Assembly: GCA_963737555.1 (NCBI GenBank)
Contig: CAVTTB010000002.1
Span: 186,001 to 250,000 of the forward strand
DNA: 64,000 bases
Direction: 5' to 3'
From: JAHJQQ01 sp963737555
GTDB taxonomy: Bacteria > Pseudomonadota > Gammaproteobacteria > Thiohalobacterales > Thiohalobacteraceae
Each line of letters begins with the position of its first letter. The first letter of the stretch is position 1. Positions 7,496 through 16,565 of the stretch are shown here, in pieces. Under the pieces are notes generated by a model. It saw only the letters and a program-made list of their open reading frames with translations. It made no database searches and was not told the DNA's origin. A program made the translations under genes and the position numbers.

Positions 7496-10093
7496 TCAGG
7501 CCGCCGATGCCTTGCGGTCGCCTTTGCGAAAACTCAGGTGGTCGCCATCAAGCCCTACTTCGATGACATCTTCCGGGCCGAACTTGCCCGACAAAATGGC
7601 TTGCGCCAGCGGATTTTCCAGTTGCTGTTGGATCGCCCGCTTGAGCGGCCGCGCACCGTACACCGGATCGAAACCGGCCTCACCGAGTTTATCCAACGCC
7701 GCCTCGGACAGCGTGATATCCATATCGCGATCGGCCAAACGCTTGCGCAGGTAACCGATCTGAATGGTGCTGATGGCACGGATCTGCGCACGATCGAGCG
7801 GATGAAACACCACCGCCTCGTCGATGCGGTTGATGAACTCCGGCCGGAAATGCGTGCCGACCACCTCCATCACCGCCGCCTTCATGCGCGCATAATTCTC
7901 TTCGCCGGCCAACTCCTGAATCCGCTGCGAACCGAGGTTCGACGTCATGACGATGACTGTATTGCGGAAGTCCACGGTACGGCCCTGGCCGTCGGTGAGA
8001 CGGCCATCGTCGAGCACTTGCAACAGCACGTTGAACACATCGGGATGCGCTTTTTCCACCTCATCGAGCAGGATCACCGAATAGGGTTTGCGGCGCACCG
8101 CCTCGGTCAGATAGCCGCCCTCTTCGTAACCGACATAGCCGGGCGGCGCACCGATCAGCCGCGCCACGGAATGCTTCTCCATGAACTCCGACATGTCGAT
8201 CCGCACCATCGCCTCTTCGGTGTCGAACAGGAAATTCGCCAGCGCCTTGGTCAGTTCGGTCTTGCCGACGCCGGTCGGGCCCAAGAACAGGAACGAACCG
8301 CTCGGGCGGTTGGGATCGGACAGGCCGGCGCGGGCGCGGCGGATCGCATCGGAGACCGCTTTGACCGCCTCGTTCTGGCCGATCACGCGCTTGCCCAGTT
8401 CCTCTTCCATGCGCAACAGCTTGTCGCGTTCGCCTTCGAGCATCTTCGACACCGGGATGCCGGTCCACTTGGACACGACCTCGGCAATCTCCTCGTCGGT
8501 GACTTTATTGCGCAACAGTTTCATGTCCATCATCTCGACCTGCGAGGCCATGTCGAGTTGTTTCTCCAATTCGGGAATGCGGCCGTATTGCAACTCGGAC
8601 ATGCGCGTGAGATCGCCGGCGCGGCGTGCCGTTTCCAGTTCCAGGCGCGCGCGTTCCAGTTCCTCCTTCACATGCGTGGTGCCCTGCAGGGCAGCCTTCT
8701 CCGCCTTCCAGATCTCGTCCAGATCGGAGAATTCGCGTTCGAGTTTTTGAATCTCGTTTTCCAGCGCGTCGAGGCGCTTTCTGGAGGCCTCGTCGGTTTC
8801 TTTTTTCAGCGCCTCGCGCTCGATCTTGAACTGAATCAGGCGGCGTTCGAGCCTGTCCATCTCCTCCGGTTTGGAATCGATTTCCATGCGGATGCGTGAG
8901 CCGGCCTCATCGATCAGATCAATCGCCTTGTCCGGCAGCTGACGGTCGGCGATGTAGCGGTGCGACAGCACGGCGGCGGCGACGATCGCCGGGTCGGTGA
9001 TATCGACGCCATGATGCACTTCATAGCGTTCTTTCAAACCGCGCAGGATGGCGATGGTGTCTTCCACACTCGGTTCGTCGACCAACACTTTTTGGAAGCG
9101 GCGCTCCAGCGCGGCGTCCTTCTCGATGTATTTGCGGTATTCGTCCAAGGTGGTCGCGCCGACGCAATGCAGCTCGCCGCGCGCCAGCGCCGGCTTCAAC
9201 ATATTGCCGGCATCCATCGCGCCCTCGGCCTTGCCCGCGCCGACCATGGTGTGCAATTCGTCGATGAACAGAATGATCTGACCTTCTTGTTTGGACAGAT
9301 CATTGAGCACCGCTTTGAGACGCTCTTCGAATTCACCGCGGAATTTCGCCCCGGCGATCAGCGCGCCCATGTCCAGGGACAGCAGGCGTTTGCCTTTGAG
9401 GCCTTCCGGCACTTCGCCGTTGATGATGCGCTGCGCCAGACCTTCGACGATGGCGGTCTTGCCCACGCCCGGTTCGCCGATCAGCACCGGATTGTTCTTG
9501 GTGCGACGTTGCAGCACTTGAATGGTGCGGCGGATTTCGTCGTCGCGACCGATGACCGGATCGAGCTTGCCTTGTTCGGCGCGCTCGGTCAGATCGATGG
9601 TGTATTTCTCCAGTGCCTGGCGCTGTTCCTCGGCATTCGGATCGTCCATCTTCTGACCGCCGCGCAGTTTTTCGATGGATTTCTCGATCAGGCTCTTGGT
9701 GGCACCGGCCTTACGCAGCGCCTCACCCACTGCGCCTTTGTCTTCCAGCGCGGCGAGCACGAACAGCTCCGAAGAGATGTACTGATCCTTGCGCTGCTGG
9801 GCGAGCTTGTCGGTTTGATTGAGCACGCGATTGAGATCGTTGGAGACATGCACGTCGCCGCTGCCGCCCTGCACCGACGGCAGCTTCTCCATGGCCTCGC
9901 CCAACTGCGAACGCAGCAGGTTCACATTGACGTCGGCCTGCGTGAGCAGATGCCGCACACTGCCGCCCTGCTGATCGAGCAGCGCGATGAGCACATGCAC
10001 CGGCTCGATGAATTGATGATCGCGACCCACGGCGAGGCTCTGGGCATCGGCGAGGGCGGTTTGAAACTTACTGGTCAATTTGTCCATGCGCAT
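7496..10093 (-). CDS. clpB: ClpB disaggregase (AAA+ chaperone)
   Basis: This 865-residue protein has the full ClpB architecture: N-terminal Clp repeat domain (about residues 1-145), NBD1 with Walker A GEPGVGKTAIVEG and Walker B ILFIDELHTM, the long coiled-coil M-domain (about 405-525), NBD2 with GPTGVGKTELTKAL and VILLDEVEKAH, and the C-terminal D2 small domain. It resolves aggregated proteins with DnaK/DnaJ/GrpE in the cytoplasm. The length equals the usual family length (about 860), and unlike many neighbours the gene has no frameshift. A near-perfect sigma-32 promoter sits 42 nt upstream and a strong terminator follows, so it is a monocistronic heat-shock gene. Confidence 0.98.
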   Translation of the reverse strand: MRMDKLTSKFQTALADAQSLAVGRDHQFIEPVHVLIALLDQQGGSVRHLLTQADVNVNLLRSQLGEAMEKLPSVQGGSGDVHVSNDLNRVLNQTDKLAQQRKDQYISSELFVLAALEDKGAVGEALRKAGATKSLIEKSIEKLRGGQKMDDPNAEEQRQALEKYTIDLTERAEQGKLDPVIGRDDEIRRTIQVLQRRTKNNPVLIGEPGVGKTAIVEGLAQRIINGEVPEGLKGKRLLSLDMGALIAGAKFRGEFEERLKAVLNDLSKQEGQIILFIDELHTMVGAGKAEGAMDAGNMLKPALARGELHCVGATTLDEYRKYIEKDAALERRFQKVLVDEPSVEDTIAILRGLKERYEVHHGVDITDPAIVAAAVLSHRYIADRQLPDKAIDLIDEAGSRIRMEIDSKPEEMDRLERRLIQFKIEREALKKETDEASRKRLDALENEIQKLEREFSDLDEIWKAEKAALQGTTHVKEELERARLELETARRAGDLTRMSELQYGRIPELEKQLDMASQVEMMDMKLLRNKVTDEEIAEVVSKWTGIPVSKMLEGERDKLLRMEEELGKRVIGQNEAVKAVSDAIRRARAGLSDPNRPSGSFLFLGPTGVGKTELTKALANFLFDTEEAMVRIDMSEFMEKHSVARLIGAPPGYVGYEEGGYLTEAVRRKPYSVILLDEVEKAHPDVFNVLLQVLDDGRLTDGQGRTVDFRNTVIVMTSNLGSQRIQELAGEENYARMKAAVMEVVGTHFRPEFINRIDEAVVFHPLDRAQIRAISTIQIGYLRKRLADRDMDITLSEAALDKLGEAGFDPVYGARPLKRAIQQQLENPLAQAILSGKFGPEDVIEVGLDGDHLSFRKGDRKASAA

Positions 10094-10134
10094 GGGGCGA
10101 AACTCCGGTCACGCTATCGTTGGGATTGTCTGAC

Positions 10135-10163
10135 AGATGGGGGGATTGCCGGGCGTTTTCAAG
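10135..10163 (-). promoter_or_regulatory. Sigma-32 (heat-shock) promoter of clpB
   Basis: On the minus strand the -35 box CTTGAAA (10157-10163) is followed after exactly 14 nt by CCCCATCT (10135-10142). Both match the RpoH consensus CTTGAAA-N13/14-CCCCATNT, and the position is right for clpB, whose ATG is at 10093. Confidence 0.92.
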
Positions 10164-10216
10164 GGGTATCGACTAAACGCCTGAGTCGGCACAATTATTC
10201 ATTCAGCAGCTGGCAC

Positions 10217-11650
10217 CTACAGCGGCTGCTGCTCGCAGCCGAGCAGACTCAGATAAACCGCGCGTTCGGCCTCGCCGGCCTTCTCCAGAAACACATCGCG
10301 CAACCGCGCCAGATGTTGCAGATGTTCGATACGGTCATACAAGGCCAGCTGGCGCTGCAAGGCCAGGATGGCGTTATCGAGTGTCCAATACGTGTCCTGA
10401 TCGGTGATCAGATCGGGGTAGCGTGTATGCGCCTGGATGAACGCTTGTGCGGCATCCTGATCGCGCTCAATGAATCGAGTATAGGCCAGGGTGTACGGAC
10501 TGCGCGCGGCCGGCCAACGCTGTTCGACCTCTCCCTGTAACTGCCGCATCGCGGTCTCGGCACGGTCGCGTGCCTGCTCCTGCCGGCCCGTGAGCTGCGT
10601 AATCTCCCGCTGCGCCTGTTTGCGCCGGAGATACAACGCGTCGCGTAGCGGTGAGGCAATATCGAGGTCGCGCTGCAATCCTTGGACGATCTCCGCATAA
10701 GGATTGTCGGCGCGCGGCGCGACCCGCAACAGCGGAAAATACCAGGGCGCCCAATCCAACAAATACTGTTCGCTGCTGGAACGCGGCACGTCGGTACTGC
10801 GCGCGGCGCGCAGTGTGTAGAGATGCGCCTCATACGGATCGACACGACCATCCTGATTGCGATCGGGCTCAATCGACAACGCAGCGCCAGTCCGCGCCTG
10901 CCCGGCTAATGCAGCGAAGAAATACGTACCGTAGCCACGGTACTCGGCGACATCCAGACTGGCCGTACAACCCTCGGCGAGTTGATCTTGTGCGACAGCA
11001 TAGAAACCACAGCGTTGTGGCGCGCCGGCCGGTGGCAACAGCGCCGCATGAAAACCGCCGGCGAAACATTGCGTGAAAATGAATCGCAGCGTGGTAGCGC
11101 GCGGTTGCGCCGCGATGAGCGTGCGTAAATCATCCGCGTCGAATTGCTCATTGCCCCAGAGATCGAGCAGACTGCCGTGTTCTCCCGGACTGCCATGGCC
11201 GGCGTAGATCAGTAATCCCTGTTCGCCCGGCGCGAGACGCTCGATGGCCTGCGGCAGTTCATCCAGCAGTGTCTGCCGCGTCGCCGGCCCATCGACTGGC
11301 GTAATCGCGTGACTGCGTATCGTCTCGCCGTTCACATAATCGGCGTCGTAGACACGCGCCAACGGCTGCAGCGTTGCGGCAGTGTCCGCCGGCTTTTGCC
11401 ACAAGGTCACATCCGGCGCGGGATCATCGCCATCGTTGAAATAGGTCTGAATGGAGCGTTCGCCCGGCAGGGCCCGCAACACGGAGCGCGCCCACAGCAC
11501 GTTCTGCTCGATCTGTACCTGGGAGTTTTGCACATCGTAACCGCCACCGATCAACCAGACTTTATTTTCCGCCTGCACGTTGGTCATCAATACGCTGGCC
11601 AGTGCCACGACCGTCGCGGCACAGTGCTTATACGAGCGGGGCAAGTTCAT
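10217..11650 (-). CDS. Secreted caspase/legumain-like (clan CD) protein with an EF-hand
   Basis: The 477-residue protein starts with a signal peptide (basic start, hydrophobic core about 10-25, cleavage around VQA-EN). It continues with a caspase-haemoglobinase fold: a beta strand ending KVWLIGGG, the catalytic-His motif LLIYAGHGSPGEHG, and the catalytic-Cys motif RFIFTQCFAGGF. About residues 260-275 read DRNQDGRVDPYEAH, a clear EF-hand/dockerin-type calcium loop (Asp, Asn, Asp-Gly, Val, Asp, Glu). The C-terminal third is helical, with a possible coiled coil rich in Arg, Gln and Glu. Family C13/C14 enzymes cleave after Asn or basic residues; the substrate here is unknown. It overlaps the def stop by 4 bp (11647-11650), implying def and this gene are cotranscribed. 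Extracytoplasmic location is inferred. Confidence 0.72.
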   Translation of the reverse strand: MNLPRSYKHCAATVVALASVLMTNVQAENKVWLIGGGYDVQNSQVQIEQNVLWARSVLRALPGERSIQTYFNDGDDPAPDVTLWQKPADTAATLQPLARVYDADYVNGETIRSHAITPVDGPATRQTLLDELPQAIERLAPGEQGLLIYAGHGSPGEHGSLLDLWGNEQFDADDLRTLIAAQPRATTLRFIFTQCFAGGFHAALLPPAGAPQRCGFYAVAQDQLAEGCTASLDVAEYRGYGTYFFAALAGQARTGAALSIEPDRNQDGRVDPYEAHLYTLRAARSTDVPRSSSEQYLLDWAPWYFPLLRVAPRADNPYAEIVQGLQRDLDIASPLRDALYLRRKQAQREITQLTGRQEQARDRAETAMRQLQGEVEQRWPAARSPYTLAYTRFIERDQDAAQAFIQAHTRYPDLITDQDTYWTLDNAILALQRQLALYDRIEHLQHLARLRDVFLEKAGEAERAVYLSLLGCEQQPL

Positions 11651-12151
11651 TTGTAGGTTTTACGGCGGAACAGATCATTGCGTTTGCTGACCAGACGATC
11701 GAGGAACAACAGACCGTCGAGGTGGTCCATTTCATGCTGCACCGCGCGTGCCTCGAAGCCTTCCATATCGAATTCGCGACGCTCACCGGTGGGATCGAAG
11801 GCAATCAGATGGATACGTTCGGCGCGGATGACATTGCCCGTGTAGTCAGGCACCGACAGACAGCCTTCCGCGCCCCACCGCATAACCGTCCCAGGCGGTG
11901 ATCTCGGGATTAACCAGCACCAAATGACCGTGATTGGCTACCGGACGTTTCAGCTTGGACACATCGATAATGACGATGCGCTGGAAATAGCCGACTTGCG
12001 GTGCAGCGATGCCGACCGCGCCGGGGCCGGCCAGGCGCGTTTCTTCAAGGTCAGCGACAAAGCGTTGCAGTTGTGCATCGAACGACGTAACCGGCACGGA
12101 CTCTTGTTTCAGGCGCGCATCGGGATAGGCGAGGATTTCAAGCACAGCCAT
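11647..12151 (-). CDS. def: Peptide deformylase (one frameshift)
   Basis: The three PDF motifs are all visible but split over two frames: GAVGIAAPQVG (motif 1), then after an extra base near 11868 EGCLSVP (motif 2, with the metal Cys) and HEMDHL (motif 3, two metal His). The repaired length is about 167 residues, which is typical. The enzyme removes the formyl group from nascent N-terminal Met. I chose the ATG at 12151 (MAVLEILAYPDARL, matching family N-termini, with GAGG about 10 nt upstream) over 12166. Since def is generally essential, the extra G in GGGG is best read as a sequence error. Confidence 0.9.
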
Positions 12152-12162
12152 GGGATACAGCC

Positions 12163-12681
12163 TCAACCAATCAAGGTCTCGATGGGTTGCACATCGACCT
12201 CGATGCCATCGCGCGTCATAACGGCCAAGGCCGCCTCGACCGCCTCGATGCCGTCAATCGCCTGACCTTCCATGGCCATGATGTAGACCGGCTTGGCCTC
12301 GCTGCCGCCGACGTCGGATTGCAGATCGAGAATATTGAAGCCCGCCGTGGTCAACGCACCGGTCACCTGCGCAACAATGCCGGCGCGGTCGGCGCCATAG
12401 ACCGTCACGCGCACATCGGGGATCAGGTGCCGATGCAGATGCGCTTCGATCAGATCCGCGTGCACCTGCAGTCCGAGTTCGTTGGCCACCGGATTGATGA
12501 GTGCCCGCAAGCCGTCCAGCGTACCGGCGTGCTGCACCATCAGCATGACCGTGAAATTGCCGCCCAGACGCGCCATTGTCGCCTCGCCCAGATTGCAGCC
12601 GGCTTGGAACAGCGTCGCGGTTATTTTGGCGACGATCCCGGGCCGGTCTTCACCAACCAATGTCAGCATGTACCAGTTCAT
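12163..12681 (-). CDS. GcvR-like tandem ACT-domain regulator
   Basis: The 172-residue protein consists of two ACT domains: MNWYMLTLVGEDRPGIVAKI at the start, and VTVYGADRAGIVAQVTGAL from about residue 90. Each has the Gly-x-Asp-Arg-x-Gly-Ile-Val ligand-binding turn. This is the layout of the glycine cleavage repressor GcvR and related ACT proteins, which sense glycine or other amino acids and act through a partner regulator; there is no DNA-binding domain of its own. It ends 12 nt before def, so the order GcvR-like, def, caspase-like looks like one operon. Confidence 0.8.
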   Translation of the reverse strand: MNWYMLTLVGEDRPGIVAKITATLFQAGCNLGEATMARLGGNFTVMLMVQHAGTLDGLRALINPVANELGLQVHADLIEAHLHRHLIPDVRVTVYGADRAGIVAQVTGALTTAGFNILDLQSDVGGSEAKPVYIMAMEGQAIDGIEAVEAALAVMTRDGIEVDVQPIETLIG

Positions 12682-12755
12682 GGCGGCAACTCCGCGTCAG
12701 TGTTTCGGGACATTAAAGCATAAAAACCATGCGGCCTCGTAATGCACCGCCGAGG

Positions 12756-12895
12756 TGGGGACAGATCTTTAGCTCTGTCCCCGACTGTGCGGACCACGCA
12801 GATCAACGAAGCCACAGAGAAGCGTGACGTTAGTCTGGTGGTTCCGCTCTGTTGAGTGGAACCACAACGGGGACAGAGCTAAAGATCTGTCCCCA
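12756..12895. repeat. MITE-like element with perfect 27-bp terminal inverted repeats
   Basis: The left arm 12756-12782 (starting TGGGGACAGATC) and right arm 12869-12895 (ending GATCTGTCCCCA) are perfect reverse complements over 27 bp. A further inverted repeat (GTGGTTCC / GGAACCAC) lies inside. The 140-bp element has no ORF. A right-end fragment, AGATCTGTCCCCACAGC, recurs near 16590 after bamD, so it is dispersed. It fills most of the gap between the GcvR-like and ZIP genes. Confidence 0.85.
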
Positions 12896-12914
12896 CAGCA
12901 GCGGTGTATCGGAG

Positions 12915-13730
12915 CTAATGCAAAGTCGAATGCGCAAAATAAATCGTCAACACACCGGCCACGATCAACACAATCTGTTGTACGGTCGCGCGCACCTCCA
13001 GACGTTTGTGCAAACCCGGGATGAGATCCGCGACCGCGATGTAAATAAAACTCGAGGCGGCGATGGCGAGGATGTACGGCAGCGCAGCCTCAGCCTCGCG
13101 CAAACCGTAATATGCGGCAGTCGCGCCGACCAGTGTGGTCAGACTGGCCAGGACGTTGTAGGCCAGCGCCCGCGCGCGGGAGAAACCGCTGTGCAGCAAT
13201 ACGGCGAAATCACCGACTTCCTGCGGGATTTCGTGCGCGGCGACGGCGAGACTGGTCACGACACCGAGATGGATGTCGGTCATAAACGCCGCCGCGATCA
13301 ACACACCGTCGACCATATTGTGAATGCCGTCGCCGATCAGAATCAGTGTGCCGGCCGCGTGATTGACCTGCGGTGTATGCGGTGTGTGCACATGACTGTG
13401 ATCATGACCTTCTTCTGGCGCATGCACCTCGCACACGGTGTGATGACAATGTCGCCACAGCACCATCTTCTCCAGCAGGAAGAAGCCCAGCACACCGAGC
13501 AGCACCGTGCCGGTGATGATGTGCAGATCCTCGACGCCCGGCCCCTCCAAGGCATGCGGCAACAGCGCCAGGAACGCCGCGCCCAACAGAGCGCCGATGG
13601 CGTAGCTGACGAAATGTGGCAACAGCCGTGTGCGCAGTTGCTCCGGGAACAACAGAAACACGGCGGCGGCCATCACGCTGAGCACACCGCCGAGCAGGGA
13701 AAACAGGAGAATCCAGGTTAACAAAGGCAT
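12915..13730 (-). CDS. ZIP-family divalent metal transporter
   Basis: The 271-residue membrane protein has about eight hydrophobic segments. A His-rich cytoplasmic loop (HCHHTVCEVHAPEEGHDHSH) lies between segments 3 and 4. The paired ZIP signatures are IGDGIHNMVDGVLIAAAF in segment 4 and AVAAHEIPQEVGDF in segment 5, both supplying His, Asn, Asp and Glu ligands of the transport site. It would import Zn2+ or another divalent cation across the inner membrane. It stands alone, 80 bp from pgeF on the same strand. Metal specificity cannot be assigned from sequence alone. Confidence 0.92.
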   Translation of the reverse strand: MPLLTWILLFSLLGGVLSVMAAAVFLLFPEQLRTRLLPHFVSYAIGALLGAAFLALLPHALEGPGVEDLHIITGTVLLGVLGFFLLEKMVLWRHCHHTVCEVHAPEEGHDHSHVHTPHTPQVNHAAGTLILIGDGIHNMVDGVLIAAAFMTDIHLGVVTSLAVAAHEIPQEVGDFAVLLHSGFSRARALAYNVLASLTTLVGATAAYYGLREAEAALPYILAIAASSFIYIAVADLIPGLHKRLEVRATVQQIVLIVAGVLTIYFAHSTLH

Positions 13731-13815
13731 GGGCTGCGCGACCGATCAAGGAAGGTCGCATGATAGCGCACCTGCGCGGGCCGTGGACACACAGGACACG
13801 CTACGCGACGGCGCC

Positions 13816-14556
13816 CTACGGATTCTCCGACCAGATCAACGTCGCCATACGCCCGGTGACGCCATCGCGTCGATAGGAATAGAAGCGCGCGGCATCGGTA
13901 TACGTGCACAGTCCACCACCGTAAATCTCGGTGATACCCGCGGCGGCTAAACGCTGGTGCGCCAGTCGGTATAAATCCGCATGCCAGCGTTCGCCCTGCT
14001 CGGTGAACGCGTCAGCGGCGGCCGGGTTGTGTGCGACAAAGGCCGCGCGTACGTCTGCGCCGACCTCGAAGGCCTGCGGCCCGATGGCCGGTCCCAACCA
14101 GGCCAATACGCTGTTGCCAGGCACGCCCAGCGCGGCGACTGCCGCCTCGATCACGCCGTCGGCCAGACCGCGCCAACCGGCGTGCGCGGCGGCAACGCGT
14201 GTACCGGCACGGTCGCACAACAGTACCGGCAGGCAATCGGCGGTCATCACCACACAGACATGGCCAGGTGAACGACTCACCGCGCCATCACCTTCGGTCA
14301 CCGGCGCAGCGGCATCCGCATCGACAATGCCGCAGCCGTGCACCTGTTGCAGCCAGACCGGCTCCGTCGGTAACGCCAATTGTTCACGCAGACGCCGGCG
14401 ATTCTCGATAACCGCAAGCGGATCGTCGGCGACATGTTCGGCGAGATTCAAAGACGCGTACGCACCGGCACTGACGCCGCCGCTGCGCGTCGTGCTCACG
14501 GCCTTTACCCAGGAAGGTGCGGGCCAGTCGGGAATGATCCAGTCGTGTGTGTTCAT
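13816..14556 (-). CDS. pgeF: Purine nucleoside phosphorylase / multicopper-like YfiH (PgeF) protein
   Basis: The protein of about 246 residues is a YfiH/DUF152 member: early TTRSGGVS motif, QVHGCGIV with a metal His, VVMTADCLPVLLCD with a metal Cys, and AAHAGWRGLADGVI with the second His. The family acts on purine nucleosides (adenosine, inosine) and has been linked to peptidoglycan editing. I chose the ATG at 14556 (MNTHDWIIPDWPAPSW), which matches the usual N-terminus; upstream in-frame ATGs at 14571 and 14610 would add non-conserved residues partly encoded in a repeat. It follows rluD on the same strand, the usual rluD-pgeF order. Confidence 0.9.
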   Translation of the reverse strand: MNTHDWIIPDWPAPSWVKAVSTTRSGGVSAGAYASLNLAEHVADDPLAVIENRRRLREQLALPTEPVWLQQVHGCGIVDADAAAPVTEGDGAVSRSPGHVCVVMTADCLPVLLCDRAGTRVAAAHAGWRGLADGVIEAAVAALGVPGNSVLAWLGPAIGPQAFEVGADVRAAFVAHNPAAADAFTEQGERWHADLYRLAHQRLAAAGITEIYGGGLCTYTDAARFYSYRRDGVTGRMATLIWSENP

Positions 14557-14587
14557 AGTGAAACCAAACATCCACTGTGATAATCGC

Positions 14588-14663
14588 TCACACCAAAGAG
14601 CGCAAAGCACGCCAAGGAAATCCGAACAAGAAATACTTCGCGCTCTTTGCGCACTTTGGTGTG
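14588..14663. repeat. Inverted repeat CACACCAAAGAGCGCAAAG / CTTTGCGCACTTTGGTGTG
   Basis: Near-perfect 19-bp arms flank about 38 bp between rluD and pgeF. It is a separate family from the other palindromes in the window. It interrupts what is normally a tight rluD-pgeF unit. Confidence 0.8.
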
Positions 14664-14676
14664 CAAAGATCCTGCT

Positions 14677-15648
14677 CTACTCCACCGCCTCCACATCATC
14701 CTCCAGCACCTGAATCAACTCCAGCATGTCTGCCGGCAATGGGGCGTGCCATTCCAGTACCTCGCCGCTGACCGGGTGGCGCAGACTCAAGCGTGTGGCA
14801 TGCAAAGCCTGGCGTGCAAACCCTTGCACCGCGGCGCGTGCCGCAGTGGACATGACGGCCGGTGGGCGCTGCCGTCCGCCGTACACCGGATCGCCCAACA
14901 AGGGATGGCGGATATAGGTCATGTGCACGCGGATCTGGTGCGTGCGTCCGGTTTCCAGATTGACGCGCACCAGACTGTGGGCGCGGTAACGCGCCTCGAT
15001 GCGGTAGTGCGTGATCGCCGGCTTGCCGAAGCTGCTCACCGCCATGCGCTTGCGATCGACACTGTGCCGGCCGATCGGCGCATCGACGGTGCCGCCGGCG
15101 ATCAGCAGCCCCCACACCGCCGCCAGGTATTCGCGCTTGACGCTGCGTGCCTGCAATTGCGCGACCAGCGATTGGTGCGCAGTCAGGTTGCGCGCCACCA
15201 CCAGCAAGCCGCTGGTGTCTTTATCGAGCCGATGGACGATGCCGGCGCGCGGCACCGTCGCCAGACTGGGATCGTAATGCAGCAAGGCGTTCTGCAGTGT
15301 GCCATCGGGATTGCCGGCGGCCGGGTGCACCACTAGACCGGCCGGCTTATTGATCACCAGAAGATCGTCGTCGGCATACACCATCGTCAGCGCGATGTCC
15401 TGCGCCTCCACCCCGGTGGTTTCTTCAAGCTCGGCTTCGATCACCACCTGCTCACCACCGAACACACGGTCTTTGCCCTTGCGCTGCGCGCCATCGACGC
15501 GCACCTCGCCGGCACGAATCCACTGCTGCAAGCGGCTGCGCGAAAAATCCGGGAACAGCTCGGCCAACACCTGATCCAGGCGCTGGCCAGCCGCCGTTGC
15601 GGGGATGGCCGCGGCAAGTTCGACGCGGCGGCTCATCGGCCTGGACAC
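14677..15648 (-). CDS. rluD: 23S rRNA pseudouridine synthase RluD
   Basis: The 323-residue protein has an N-terminal S4 RNA-binding domain (QRLDQVLAELFPDFSRSRLQ) and an RluA-type catalytic domain with the active-site motif GIVHRLDKDTSGLLVVA, in which the Asp is catalytic. Further motifs are ETGRTHQIRVHM and HPLLGDPVYGG. It makes pseudouridines 1911, 1915 and 1917 in helix 69 of 23S rRNA. It is divergent from bamD with 78 bp between the starts, the standard gammaproteobacterial arrangement. Either Met1 or Met5 could be the start. Confidence 0.95.
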   Translation of the reverse strand: MSRPMSRRVELAAAIPATAAGQRLDQVLAELFPDFSRSRLQQWIRAGEVRVDGAQRKGKDRVFGGEQVVIEAELEETTGVEAQDIALTMVYADDDLLVINKPAGLVVHPAAGNPDGTLQNALLHYDPSLATVPRAGIVHRLDKDTSGLLVVARNLTAHQSLVAQLQARSVKREYLAAVWGLLIAGGTVDAPIGRHSVDRKRMAVSSFGKPAITHYRIEARYRAHSLVRVNLETGRTHQIRVHMTYIRHPLLGDPVYGGRQRPPAVMSTAARAAVQGFARQALHATRLSLRHPVSGEVLEWHAPLPADMLELIQVLEDDVEAVE

Positions 15649-15726
15649 CGGATTGGGGTATACTGCCGACGCCCGCCCCGCCCGGGGGTGGTGTGTTCTT
15701 CGGTTATGGCACTGGAAGGTAACTGC

Positions 15727-16476
15727 ATGCGTCTCGCTACAATTGTGTTGGTAGTGGTCAGTTGGTTGAGTGGCTGCGCGCTGCTGCCGGATCAGATCGA
15801 CGAAACCAAGGACTGGTCGGCCCAGAAACTCTACTCCGAGGCGACCAGCAATATCAGCGAATCCGACTGGGAAGGTGCCATCGATCTGTTCGAGAAACTC
15901 GAGGCGCGCTATCCGTTTGGCCGTTACGCTCAGCAGGCGCTGCTGGAATCGGCGTATGCCTATTACAAGTTCAACGAGCCGGAGTCAGCGATCTCGACCA
16001 TCGACCGGTTCATCAAAACCTATCCGCGTCACCCCAACCTGGATTATGCCTACTATCTGCGCGGTCTGGTGAATTTCAATCGCGGCGACAGCATCATCAC
16101 CAGAGTACTGCCGCGTGATCCCGCAGAACGCGACGCCGGCGCGGCCCGCCAGGCTTACTTCGATTTCGCTGAAGTGGTGAAACGTTTCCCGCAAAGCCGT
16201 TATGCCAAGGATGCTGGCCAACGCATGGTCTTCCTGCGCAACAACCTGGCCCAGTACGAAATGCACGTTGCGGATTATTACATGCGCCGCGGCGCCTATG
16301 TCGCGGCCAGTAACCGCGCCAAGACGGTCGTCGAAAACTATCAGGGTGCACCCGCAGTGCCGGCGGCACTGGAAACACTGGTGCTGGCGTACCGCAAGCT
16401 CGGGCTGGATGATCTCGCCATTGATGCCGAACGGGTGCTGAAGCTGAATTATCCGGAACGAGCGGCGGCGCTTTAA
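15727..16476 (+). CDS. bamD: Outer membrane assembly lipoprotein BamD
   Basis: The 249-residue lipoprotein has a signal peptide with lipobox LSGC (Cys about residue 17), followed by five TPR-like repeats (for example YPFGRYAQQALLESAYAYYK and YPRHPNLDYAYYLRGL). It is the essential BamD subunit that recognises outer-membrane protein beta-signals within the BAM complex. I chose ATG 15727 because it gives a proper lipoprotein signal and has GGAAGG 8 nt upstream; the upstream in-frame Met codons add unrelated residues. Length is typical and the frame is intact. A palindromic repeat directly follows. Confidence 0.95.
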   Translation: MRLATIVLVVVSWLSGCALLPDQIDETKDWSAQKLYSEATSNISESDWEGAIDLFEKLEARYPFGRYAQQALLESAYAYYKFNEPESAISTIDRFIKTYPRHPNLDYAYYLRGLVNFNRGDSIITRVLPRDPAERDAGAARQAYFDFAEVVKRFPQSRYAKDAGQRMVFLRNNLAQYEMHVADYYMRRGAYVAASNRAKTVVENYQGAPAVPAALETLVLAYRKLGLDDLAIDAERVLKLNYPERAAAL

Positions 16477-16482
16477 GTAACT

Positions 16483-16565
16483 GTAGGATGGGTGGAGCGC
16501 AGCGCAACCCATCGATGATCCGCTGCTGTGATGGGTTTCGGCGAAAACGCCTCCACCCATCCTAC
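16483..16565. repeat. GTAGGATGGGT / ACCCATCCTAC palindromic element, copy 2
   Basis: This 83-bp element has ends GTAGGATGGGTGG and CCACCCATCCTAC, related to 5264-5348. It begins six bases after the bamD stop and could fold into a long hairpin in the 3' end of the bamD transcript. A fragment of the 12.8-kb MITE follows at about 16590-16610. Confidence 0.85.

Noticed and set aside
7454..10540. Long plus-strand ORFs (481 and 526 codons) opposite clpB
   Set aside because: They mirror the high-GC third-position bias of clpB on the other strand and contain no recognisable motifs, start context or RBS.
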